A DNA stretch of 6,271 nucleotides from Holophagae bacterium (GTDB taxonomy: Bacteria > Acidobacteriota > Thermoanaerobaculia > Thermoanaerobaculales > Sulfomarinibacteraceae): positions 1 through 6,271 of the forward strand of contig JAUWTC010000163.1 in assembly GCA_030609785.1 (NCBI GenBank). The letters run 5' to 3'. Made by a program: the position numbers and the translations under genes. Below, piece after piece: positions 1 through 5,949 of this stretch (its first letter is position 1; every line of letters starts with the position of its first letter). Under the pieces are notes generated by a model. It was not told where the DNA came from. It searched no databases and saw nothing but the letters and a program-made list of their open reading frames with translations.

Positions 1-1178
1 GTGAGGCCGTCTCTGGCGGAGAATCGTTCGACCGTGCTCGCGACCAGATCATCGGTCTTGATCTCGGGATTGAGCGTGTCGGTCAGTTGTTGGACCTCGT
101 TCTTCTCGAGATCGACGACGAACAAATTGCTGGGCATCGCATCTGACGAGACGTAGAGGCGGACCTTGTTCTCCGACCTGGAGAATCCGACGCCCTTCAC
201 CGTTCCTTCGGGTAAGGCTGGGAGGTCGAGCGTCTCGCCGGTGGCGGTTCGGGTGATTGCGACCTTGGTGTAGCCGTCTTCGTTGGTGCCGATCACCCGG
301 TAGGTGTCGTTGCGGCTGAAGTAGGCGTAGGCGACGTCCCAATCGGCGGTATACACCCCGGCGTGGTCGCCGGTCGCCAGGTCGTACTTTTTGAGGCTTT
401 CGAATTCGCCATCGATGTTGGTGGTGTAGTAGAGGCCGGACCCGTCGTTGCTGAAGTCCATCGCGATGAAGGCGACATCCCCCTCGTGTTCGGTGATCAA
501 CTGCGGTTTGCCTCCCCGTTTGAAAAGGTCCAGTACGAAAAGGTCCGAGTCGTTGGTCGTATTGGTTTTCGAAAGGGCCACCCAGCGCTTGTCAGGGCTG
601 ATCGCCGAAGGCGTCATGCCGGTTTCATTGCGGTAGAGGATCTTCGGTTCGAGATCGGCAACCGACCACTCGTACAGATCGAAGAACTTCGGATCGCGAC
701 TGTTGTTGATCGTAAAGAAACTCTTGAGGTCAAAAGACCAACCAAAGAACTGCTCTTTGGTCTCGTCACCCTGGGTCAGGTCGGTGACGGCGCCGTCAAG
801 ATCTCTCAGGTAGAGGTGGTTGAGCTCGTTGCCGGCCTGGTCTCTGGTGAAGAGGATCCGCTCGTCTTCCGGGAAAAAGCCGATACCGAAGGTCGTGTCA
901 TCACCCTCGGTGATCGCAGTCTGCTCGCTGGTAGCGATGTCGATGACATAGACGTTGAAGACGCCGGTCTCGTTTGAGGAGATCAGCAACTTAGTCTCAT
1001 CGGGATTGAAGGATCCGCCGCCGACCGAAACGGTCTTCATGAACTGTTCCATCGTGTAGGTCTGGGACGGGCCTGTGGCGCAGGCCTCATCACAGCTGGT
1101 GTCGCAGCATTGGAAGCCGCAACCGACGCCCATCAAGGCCACCAGAACCATCACAAAACCAAAATTCACTTTCCTCAT
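1..1178 (-). CDS. S9-family (prolyl oligopeptidase-like) peptidase lipoprotein, N-terminal part
   Basis: This frame encodes 392 residues and continues beyond the left edge. Residues 1-19 form a basic-hydrophobic signal peptide (MRKVNFGFVMVLVALMGVG) followed by Cys20. The lipobox is atypical (G-V-G-C), so lipidation is probable rather than certain. Residues 45-375 read as a WD40/TolB-like beta-propeller, with recurrent blade phrases such as GGGSFNPDETKLLISS, NVYVIDIAT, AISPDKRWVALS, SNDGSGLYYTT and NLFVVDLEKNEVQQLT. The visible end, STVERFSARDGL, matches the usual junction into the alpha/beta-hydrolase domain of S9 peptidases, so the Ser-Asp-His triad should lie outside the window. Family members cleave peptides at the cell surface or in the periplasm, with the propeller gating access. 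The ATG start is supported by GGGGGAG at 1182-1188, with a short 3-nt spacer. A Cys-rich stretch (C20, C24, C25, C29, C33) follows the signal. A propeller protein without a peptidase domain is possible but less likely. Confidence 0.82.
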   Translation of the reverse strand, partial: MRKVNFGFVMVLVALMGVGCGFQCCDTSCDEACATGPSQTYTMEQFMKTVSVGGGSFNPDETKLLISSNETGVFNVYVIDIATSEQTAITEGDDTTFGIGFFPEDERILFTRDQAGNELNHLYLRDLDGAVTDLTQGDETKEQFFGWSFDLKSFFTINNSRDPKFFDLYEWSVADLEPKILYRNETGMTPSAISPDKRWVALSKTNTTNDSDLFVLDLFKRGGKPQLITEHEGDVAFIAMDFSNDGSGLYYTTNIDGEFESLKKYDLATGDHAGVYTADWDVAYAYFSRNDTYRVIGTNEDGYTKVAITRTATGETLDLPALPEGTVKGVGFSRSENKVRLYVSSDAMPSNLFVVDLEKNEVQQLTDTLNPEIKTDDLVASTVERFSARDGL

Positions 1179-1268
1179 GTTCTCCCCCTATATCTCAGCG
1201 CTGTCCCGCTGTTCAACGCAGGATACAGCGAAAAGTTGCAATGAGATCCTATCGCTCACAGGTTTTCG

Positions 1269-1625
1269 TTACGGGTCCGTCGGCGCCTCGATATGCTCTT
1301 TGAGTACCTCGGGAAGCGACCGCCAGAGATTGGGGTTAGCTTCGACCAGCCGTGCGATATCAGCCAGGTCTTTGATCCTTTTGCTCTGTCTTCGCTCAGG
1401 CGTGCTCCATGCCTTGATCTTGCCCTTGAGAGTGTCTTGCAGTGACGCCACGCGCATCAAAATGCCGTGCACGTCCGCGGCCACACTGCGGGAGGGGAAG
1501 GCCTCGTAGAACACCTCGGTACTCAGTTGGAGGCTGACGCTCGAACGTCCCTTGAAATTGATCGACCAGGGGAAAATCCGGCACAGAAAATCCGCTCGAC
1601 GGGGTCGAGGTTTGGCCCCTAAACC
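1269..1625 (-). pseudogene. AbiEii-like nucleotidyltransferase, C-terminal remnant
   Basis: This open frame of 118 codons is bounded upstream by an in-frame TAG at 1626-1628 and ends at TAA 1269-1271. It has no ATG. A GTG at 1514 would give only 81 residues, while protein-like sequence continues upstream of it (WSINFKGRSSVSLQLSTEVF), so the reading begins inside a larger ancestral gene. The downstream part, VASLQDTLKGKIKAW followed by ERRQSKRIKDLADIARLVE, resembles the C-terminal region of AbiEii/AbiGii-type nucleotidyltransferase-fold proteins. Those proteins are known as toxins of type IV toxin-antitoxin systems and also as uncharacterised housekeeping-like relatives. The N-terminal catalytic part with the GS and DxD motifs is absent, and no partner antitoxin gene is visible. 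I infer a 5'-truncated, probably inactive remnant. Homology fades upstream of about 1568, where the frame enters low-complexity sequence and the CCCTNNN array. A short expressed protein from GTG 1514 cannot be excluded. The family call is from memory of conserved phrases. Confidence 0.62.
1586..1609 (-). terminator. Possible weak intrinsic terminator after the kinase gene
   Basis: Read on the minus strand, a perfect 6-bp stem CTCGAC/GTCGAG with a CCC loop (1595-1609) is followed after three bases by TTTT. It lies about 55 bases beyond the kinase stop codon. The stem is short and the T-run is only four bases, so termination is plausible but weak. It overlaps the poorly conserved upstream end of the nucleotidyltransferase remnant. 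Confidence 0.3.
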
Positions 1626-1658
1626 CTAGTCCCTGAACCCTAATCCCTGGTCCCTTGC
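1617..1658. repeat. Six tandem CCCTNNN heptamers
   Basis: Six consecutive 7-base units each begin with CCCT: CCCTAAA, CCCTAGT, CCCTGAA, CCCTAAT, CCCTGGT and CCCTTGC. The first four bases are invariant and the last three vary. On the other strand it reads as degenerate (N)3AGGG units, resembling telomere-like repeats. It starts 7 bases from the kinase stop codon and supplies the in-frame TAG that closes the remnant frame. Similar degenerate heptamer arrays occur between genes in several GC-rich environmental bacteria (general recollection); their function is unknown. Confidence 0.85.
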
Positions 1659-1664
1659 CTCGTG

Positions 1665-4600
1665 CTATTGCCCCTCCCCACACTCTCGTCGCAGCGGCGC
1701 GGCATCGTGCTCGGCCAAGGGGTTGGCCTCAACGGCCGATTCCAGGAGCGCCCGAGCCGTGGCCGTTGCCTTGGGCTCTTCGAGGAGATGGAGGCTCGCG
1801 CTGGTGATCATCGCCTGCCATGAGGCGGGATTGAGTTCGAGAGCGCGGCCGGCGTCGGCCAATCCGCGGGCCACTTCGTTTCGAGGCGATGCGCCGGCTT
1901 GGCTCAGAGCTGCGGCCTTCAGCCGATGAACCTCGGCCGACGTTTGCCAGGCATCGGCGCTTGAGGAGTTGACTTCGAGTGCTTTTCGCACAGATGTGGC
2001 GGCTCTGGCCAGCGTGTCTCCCGGCGCCCGATCCCGGTCGAGGGCCGCCTGGGCGGCCACCAGTTCGAGGATCGCCCGTTCTTTGTGGGCGTACGCCAGG
2101 GAGGGATTGATCGGGATGCCCTGGTCGAAAGCCTGTCGTGCGCGGTCCAGTGTCGCCGTGGGGTCGCCGCCGCGTATCAGCCGGGCCTGAGCACGGATTC
2201 GAAGGCTCATGCCCAGATTGATCCATGCGAAGGCATAGCGTGGGTTGACTTCCAGGGCTTGGTTGAAGGAGGCCTCGGCCAAATCGAGTGCGGCCACGGG
2301 ATCAAGATCCGAGCCGTATTCCCACAGGGCCCGACGCAGGTAGGCGATCCCTGAATTGTTGTGAGCGTTGGCATAGCCGGGGCTGAGAACCAGGGCCCGC
2401 TCGTAGTGAGTCAGGGCCATTTTGAGGTCGTCCCGTGGGTCCACTCCGAGGTCGAGGTGGTATCGGGCCCTCCGGTCGTAGGCAAAGCCCAGATCGTCGG
2501 CAATGACCGGGTTGCCGGCCTCGATCGTGGCGGCCTGTTCCAGATGGTCAATGGCCCGGGCCAAGAGCAGCTCAGGATCACCGCCGTGTGAGGCCGAGTT
2601 GAGGGCCGCAACTGTCAGGCTGCCTCCCAGGGCGTGATGTCCTTCGGCGCTCTCCGGTGACAGCTCGATCGCCTTCCGTGCAGCCTCGTCTGCCGCCTCC
2701 AGAGCCGGCCGAGGATCGAGGCCTCTATCGTTGAGGCTGTCGGCTCGGCGCCAATGCAACAGGGCGGTCGTCTCCCATGGGCCGGCGTCCTGTGGGGCGG
2801 TCGTGCGGGCCGTGGTGCACGCGGTTTCGGCGTGGGCGAACGCGGTATCACCACTGTCTCCGTGACGCTCCCGCACCTCCATTTCCAACAACCACCGGTG
2901 ACACAGCGCCGTCATGGCGTCGGCATCGGACCGAGCGATGTCCAGAGCCTGTTCGTAGGCCTGGCCGGCGTGTTCGAGGTGTTTCAGGGCCGCCTCGACG
3001 TCCCCGTCTCCAGCAGAGCGAGTGGCTGCGGACGCGTGAATATCACCGGAGAGCTTGGGAATCCTCCAGTCCCAGGGAGTATCGACCGCAGCGGTCGATG
3101 CGGCTTCCAGGGCGGCTTCGTAGCGGCCCTCGTAGTAGGCGATCAGTGCCTGTGTCAGCTCCGGGCTCTCCATTGGGGAGGGGCCGGCGAATTGAAGCAG
3201 TTCCAGTGCACGGTCCCTGAAGGACCTGCCGGCATCCAGTTCGCTGGATCGCCGCAACTCGGGATCGGAGATGTGGCGGGTCCTCCGCAATGCCTTCTCG
3301 TAGGCGCGTCCCAGAGCCCGCCCCAGGGCGGCAGCGACCTCCGGACTCTGGAACCCGGAATTCCAGGCGTCCTGGAGATCGGCGACTGCTTCGTCGACCT
3401 CGCCGAGGACAAGGTGAATGCGACCCAGGGCGTAGCGGCCGGGGCCGCGTCCAACCTCACCCATGGCCTCGGCGTCCCGGCGGATTTCGTCAACCATCCG
3501 GTGTACGCGCAAGCGCTCGGGGCTGGTGTCGTGGCGAGGCATCATGGCGCTCAGGCTCACGAACTCCTCGATGGAGTTGACGCGCTCGAGCAGGCCCTGT
3601 GCGATGGCCGTCCTCTTGGCCGATTGCCACCGGTTGTGGAGGTTGAGGCCGCCGATTGCCGTCCCGGCGACCAGGATGGCTACCAGGGCCGTGGTGACCA
3701 CCGGGTGCCTTCGGGCGACCTTGGAAACTCTGTAGATCAGACTGCCACGGCGGGCAGTTATCGGTTCACCCGCGAGAAATCGACGCAGGTCCTCCGCAAC
3801 CTCGAAGGCCGTGGAGTATCGCCGGTTTCGGTCGATCTCAAGGCACTTCAGGACGATCGTGTCAAGGTCTCGCGGGATCGTGGACTCCAGGTGCGACGGT
3901 GGGGTCGGTCCGGCCGAGGTGTGGCCCTCGAGAATTTCGACGAAACTGCCCTCGAAGGGCGCCCGGCCGGTCAGGAACCAGTACAAGGTGGCACCAAGAC
4001 TGTAGATGTCCGAACGGGCGTCGATCTCGTCCGTTTTACCGCGGATCTGTTCCGGGGCCGCAAAGGCCGGTGTGCCCAGGATGGCGCCGGTTCGGGTGAC
4101 GTCGCTGGTATCGATCTCCCGGGCGATGCCAAAGTCGACTACAAAGGGGCGCCAGCCCCCACCCGGGGTCAGTTCGACCATGATATTGGCCGGTTTGATG
4201 TCGCGGTGGACAAGATCGAGGCGATGGGCTGCGTGCAGGGCCTCGGCGACATCGGCCATGATCTGCGCCTTCTCGCGGATGCCGAGCCGGTTCCGGACCT
4301 CGGGAAGGGCGCCCCCGGCAACGTACTGCATGACGATGAAGGGGTGGCCCTCGACCTCGCCGACCTCGTAGACCGGGCAGATGCCTTCGTGATCGACCCG
4401 GGACTGAATGCGTGCCTCACGAACGAATCGTGCGACGACGTCGGGATCATCGCGCCTGAGGAATTTGATCGCGACGGTTCGCCCCAGCCGCGGGTCTTTG
4501 GCCCTGTAGACGTCGCCCATGCCGCCCTGGCCGATGAAATCCACCAGCTCGTAACGGTCCCAATTTTCGACGGGTAGGCGGTCGAAGGGGTCGGCCTTCG

Positions 4601-4856
4601 GTTGGTTTCGGGAGACCTGGGTTGCCGCTTCCCGCTCCAGGCGGGCGACGGCGGTCGGGTGCAGGAGGCCGGTTTCGACGGCGATTTCGATCTTGCGGAC
4701 CGCATCGACTGTACCGGGATCCTCGCCGCCTGCCGTGATTGCGGCCTCCAGTGCCCCCTCGGTCATCAGCCCACGCCTGAGGGCCAGTTCCAGGGTGGCG
4801 GATGCCCGCCGTTCGTCGCCGGAGGCGGTCGACGACCAGGGATCGGTGCCGGTCAC
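1665..4856 (-). CDS. Transmembrane Ser/Thr protein kinase with 46-residue TPR-like repeat ectodomain
   Basis: This 1063-residue protein is PknB/Hanks-type in its kinase part. Residues 1-100 are a helical N-terminal extension. The kinase domain spans about 102-360, with a glycine loop (IGQGGMGDVY, 108-117), Lys131 in VAIKF, helix-C Glu147, catalytic HRDIKPAN (217-224), DFG (241-243), GTPAFAAPE (261-269) and Arg281 in DARSDIYSLG. All key catalytic residues are present, so an active kinase is expected. Activation-loop candidates include S251, T254, T256 and T262. One membrane helix lies at about 384-405 (HPVVTTALVAILVAGTAIGG). The C-terminal 650 residues are helical TPR-like repeats, predicted periplasmic, with a strict 46-residue period from about 712 to 1020. 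The start is GTG at 4856, supported by AGAGGG at 4864-4869. A longer in-frame reading from 5024 adds 56 Arg/Pro-rich residues that look non-coding. The kinase presumably phosphorylates cytoplasmic Ser/Thr substrates in response to protein contacts of the repeats; the substrates are unknown. It is transcribed divergently from bcp. Confidence 0.93.
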   Translation of the reverse strand: MTGTDPWSSTASGDERRASATLELALRRGLMTEGALEAAITAGGEDPGTVDAVRKIEIAVETGLLHPTAVARLEREAATQVSRNQPKADPFDRLPVENWDRYELVDFIGQGGMGDVYRAKDPRLGRTVAIKFLRRDDPDVVARFVREARIQSRVDHEGICPVYEVGEVEGHPFIVMQYVAGGALPEVRNRLGIREKAQIMADVAEALHAAHRLDLVHRDIKPANIMVELTPGGGWRPFVVDFGIAREIDTSDVTRTGAILGTPAFAAPEQIRGKTDEIDARSDIYSLGATLYWFLTGRAPFEGSFVEILEGHTSAGPTPPSHLESTIPRDLDTIVLKCLEIDRNRRYSTAFEVAEDLRRFLAGEPITARRGSLIYRVSKVARRHPVVTTALVAILVAGTAIGGLNLHNRWQSAKRTAIAQGLLERVNSIEEFVSLSAMMPRHDTSPERLRVHRMVDEIRRDAEAMGEVGRGPGRYALGRIHLVLGEVDEAVADLQDAWNSGFQSPEVAAALGRALGRAYEKALRRTRHISDPELRRSSELDAGRSFRDRALELLQFAGPSPMESPELTQALIAYYEGRYEAALEAASTAAVDTPWDWRIPKLSGDIHASAATRSAGDGDVEAALKHLEHAGQAYEQALDIARSDADAMTALCHRWLLEMEVRERHGDSGDTAFAHAETACTTARTTAPQDAGPWETTALLHWRRADSLNDRGLDPRPALEAADEAARKAIELSPESAEGHHALGGSLTVAALNSASHGGDPELLLARAIDHLEQAATIEAGNPVIADDLGFAYDRRARYHLDLGVDPRDDLKMALTHYERALVLSPGYANAHNNSGIAYLRRALWEYGSDLDPVAALDLAEASFNQALEVNPRYAFAWINLGMSLRIRAQARLIRGGDPTATLDRARQAFDQGIPINPSLAYAHKERAILELVAAQAALDRDRAPGDTLARAATSVRKALEVNSSSADAWQTSAEVHRLKAAALSQAGASPRNEVARGLADAGRALELNPASWQAMITSASLHLLEEPKATATARALLESAVEANPLAEHDAAPLRRECGEGQ
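1797..2723 (-). other. 46-residue repeat domain within the kinase
   Basis: Kinase residues 712-1020 contain seven units whose loop proline falls at 715, 761, 807, 853, 899, 945 and 991, exactly 46 residues apart. Each unit runs as a G-x-DP-like loop, a helix with a xxxAxxAL pattern, an NP or SP turn (734, 783, 826, 872, 918, 963-964, 1010), then a helix with an LG-x-x-Y-like pattern. It resembles a TPR lengthened by 12 residues relative to the canonical 34. Less regular repeats extend upstream, from about residue 470. Confidence 0.85.
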
Positions 4857-4863
4857 CGGCGGA

Positions 4864-4869
4864 CCCTCT
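4864..4869 (-). promoter_or_regulatory. Ribosome binding site fixing the kinase GTG start
   Basis: Read on the minus strand, AGAGGG lies 7 bases before GTG 4856. The sequence upstream of this point encodes nothing domain-like in the kinase frame. This supports GTG 4856 over the ATG-like start at 5024. Confidence 0.65.
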
Positions 4870-5014
4870 TGGGGTTGATATTTGGGCCTGTCGAGGACCG
4901 TCTGGCCGGTAAGTGCATCGCGTCTCCGTTCTCGGCTGCAGTGTACACCGGGACGGGGATGGCATGGGGCAGGGAGCAGAGAGCGCCCCTCTCCGACGGG
5001 ACGTGGCCGACGCC

Positions 5015-5080
5015 GGGCGGGCACAGGGACCCGCCCCTACGGTTTCATCCGGCTGTAGGGGCGGACCCCCGTGTCCGCCC
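5015..5080. repeat. Imperfect 26-bp inverted repeat (nested hairpins)
   Basis: The arms 5015-5040 and 5055-5080 are inverted copies matching at 22 of 26 positions, separated by a 14-base spacer. The outer left end reads GGGCGGGCACAGGGAC and the right arm begins GTAGGGGCGGACCCCC. Each arm is itself nearly self-complementary (GGGCGGG/CCCGCCC on the left), so it could form two small hairpins or one large one. It lies in the 291-bp divergent region between the kinase and bcp. It resembles GTAGGGGCGG-type dispersed palindromes known from many environmental genomes (recollection). It could be a REP-like element. No transposase lies nearby, and a role in bcp or kinase transcription is not shown. Confidence 0.8.
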
Positions 5081-5133
5081 GTTTTCTGTTCGCTCCCTCC
5101 GAATTTTACCGCTGCCGTTTGTGTTACCGATAC

Positions 5134-5139
5134 AGGAGG
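5134..5139 (+). promoter_or_regulatory. Strong Shine-Dalgarno of bcp
   Basis: A perfect AGGAGG lies 8 bases before ATG 5148. It decides the start: the same frame stays open upstream to 4602, but that extension runs through the intergenic palindrome and antisense to the kinase gene. Confidence 0.85.
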
Positions 5140-5147
5140 AGAGCAGC

Positions 5148-5618
5148 ATGACAATTGAAGTTGGACACCAGGCCCCCGAATTTACACTGCAGGATCAAGA
5201 CGAGACCGAGGTTTCGTTGTCGCAATTCGCCGGCTCGTGGGTCGTTTTGTATTTCTATCCCAAGGACGACACGCCTGGATGCACGATCGAAGCCTGTGAG
5301 TTCACCGAGGGCATCGAGAGTTTCAAGGATCTCGACGCAGTGGTTCTGGGCTGCAGTCCCGATTCACCGGAACGGCACCGAAAATTCGTCGACAAGTACG
5401 ATCTCAAGGTGCGTCTGCTGTCCGATCCGGAGCACGGCGTGATGGAGGCCTACGGTGCCTGGGGCGAGAAGGTGCTCTACGGCCGGAAGTCGATCGGCGT
5501 CAAGCGGTCGACCGTGATCATTGACCCCGAGGGCCGCATCGCTCATCACTGGAAGAGCGTTCGCACCAAGGGACACGCCGCCAAGGTTCAGGAGAGGTTG
5601 GAAGGGTTCAGGAAATAG
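5148..5618 (+). CDS. bcp: Thiol peroxidase, Bcp-type peroxiredoxin
   Basis: This 156-residue cytoplasmic peroxiredoxin of the Bcp/PrxQ class reduces hydrogen peroxide and organic hydroperoxides using thiols, usually from thioredoxin. The length matches Escherichia coli Bcp (about 156). The N-terminus has the typical VGHQAPEFTLQDQD opening. The active site is YPKDDTPGCT (residues 37-46) with peroxidatic Cys45, Pro38 and Thr42. A resolving cysteine sits five residues on, at Cys50 in EACEF, as in the atypical two-Cys subgroup. Arg120 in GVKRSTVIID fits the conserved active-site arginine. A further Cys69 is not part of the usual mechanism. The ATG start follows a perfect AGGAGG. The gene stands alone, divergent from the kinase, and the repeats downstream argue against co-transcription with the next gene. 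No peroxide-responsive operator could be recognised upstream, although the inverted repeat at 5015-5080 lies in its likely promoter region. Confidence 0.97.
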   Translation: MTIEVGHQAPEFTLQDQDETEVSLSQFAGSWVVLYFYPKDDTPGCTIEACEFTEGIESFKDLDAVVLGCSPDSPERHRKFVDKYDLKVRLLSDPEHGVMEAYGAWGEKVLYGRKSIGVKRSTVIIDPEGRIAHHWKSVRTKGHAAKVQERLEGFRK

Positions 5619-5750
5619 CCACAAAAAGGCACAAAATGAGATGCAAGCCGAACGAAGACAATTGAACCGCCAAGACGCAAAGAGCGCAAAGGTAACGCGA
5701 AGAAATATTGAACCACGAAGACACAAAGAACACCAAGAAGAGGCAAAAGG
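5619..5750. repeat. Purine-rich CACAAAG-type intergenic repeat block
   Basis: The 331-base gap between bcp and the protease gene begins with this block. Two copies of a unit opening with ATTGAACC start at 5661 and 5707, 46 bases apart, and match at about 24 of the first 30 positions. Both carry an AAGAC-GCAAAG or AAGAC-ACAAAG core. A shorter related phrase (CCACAAAAAGGCACAAAA) starts right after the bcp stop at 5619. The strand is strongly A/G-rich, unlike the GC-rich genes beside it. Phrases like CCACGAAGACACAAAG recur between genes in many environmental bacteria (recollection); function unknown. Reverse-frame readings give artefactual hypothetical proteins. Confidence 0.8.
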
Positions 5751-5795
5751 GGAGTATTTGGGGTTCATGGTGGGAGCGCGGGGTAGGAACCGGCA

Positions 5796-5867
5796 CGCTG
5801 GCCGAAGGCCAGTGGAACCGCCAGGTTCCGTATCCGAAGGATGCAGTGCGGGCGCTGCCCCGCATTG
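5796..5867. repeat. Cluster of four adjacent stem-loops
   Basis: Four short stem-loops abut each other in 72 bases. The first pairs CTGGCC/GGCCAG with a GAA loop (5798-5812, extendable to 5796-5814 with one G-T pair). The second pairs GGAACC/GGTTCC with a GCCA loop (5814-5829). The third pairs ATCC/GGAT with a GAA loop (5832-5842, extendable to 5830-5844). The fourth pairs TGCGGG/CCCGCA (5847-5864, extendable by a few pairs). There is no T-run, so it is not a standard terminator. It could be a REP-like repeat or a structured RNA. No closing acceptor stem exists, so it is not a tRNA. Confidence 0.65.
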
Positions 5868-5891
5868 AGGTCTGAGCGAGGACTGGTGAGC

Positions 5892-5917
5892 TTGATTTTT
5901 CCCGGTCCTGCTAAAGT
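5892..5917 (+). promoter_or_regulatory. Weak promoter candidate for the protease gene
   Basis: TTGATT (5892-5897) and TAAAGT (5912-5917) resemble sigma-70 elements in the correct order upstream of the protease gene. The 14-base spacing is shorter than the usual 16-18, so this is tentative. Confidence 0.28.
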
Positions 5918-5924
5918 GCTTTCG

Positions 5925-5938
5925 CCGTCGAATGACGG
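5925..5938 (+). promoter_or_regulatory. Leader hairpin before the protease gene
   Basis: CCGTC/GACGG pair perfectly around a 4-base GAAT loop, ending two bases before the GGAG ribosome site. It could be an operator-like palindrome or a small leader structure affecting translation. Five-base palindromes arise by chance in GC-rich DNA. Confidence 0.3.
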
Positions 5939-5940
5939 AT

Positions 5941-5944
5941 GGAG
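5941..5944 (+). promoter_or_regulatory. Ribosome binding site choosing ATG 5950
   Basis: GGAG lies 5 bases before ATG 5950. An in-frame ATG six codons upstream, at 5932, has no such site, so 5950 is preferred. Confidence 0.6.
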
Positions 5945-5949
5945 TTGAT

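Noticed and set aside
363..977. 204-codon plus-strand open frame
   Set aside because: It is antisense to the S9 propeller gene, which has a signal peptide, ribosome site and clear blade motifs. The antisense frame shows none of these.
1617..1658. CRISPR array
   Set aside because: The units are 7 bases without spacers, so this is a short tandem repeat, not a repeat-spacer array.
2754..4577. 607-codon plus-strand open frame
   Set aside because: It lies antisense to the kinase gene, whose domains and motifs are unmistakable. The antisense frame is open because of GC-rich codon bias, and its translation is Gly/Val/Arg-rich with no recognisable domain.
4857..5024. 56-residue N-terminal extension of the kinase
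   Set aside because: The sequence is Arg/Pro-rich, overlaps the edge of the inverted repeat (5015-5024), and has no ribosome site at 5024 as good as the AGAGGG before GTG 4856.
4602..5147. N-terminal extension of bcp
   Set aside because: It crosses the intergenic palindrome and the antisense of the kinase gene. The perfect AGGAGG and the typical Bcp N-terminus fix the start at 5148.
5796..5867. tRNA-like gene
   Set aside because: The length is right and GGTTC appears, but there is no acceptor stem, no T-loop TTCRA pattern and no anticodon arm in the right place.
5364..5868. Several open frames on both strands over the bcp end and the repeats
   Set aside because: Their translations (for example LCALCVLAVQ and FVSSWFN) are typical artefacts of the CACAAAG-type repeats, with no ribosome sites or domains.
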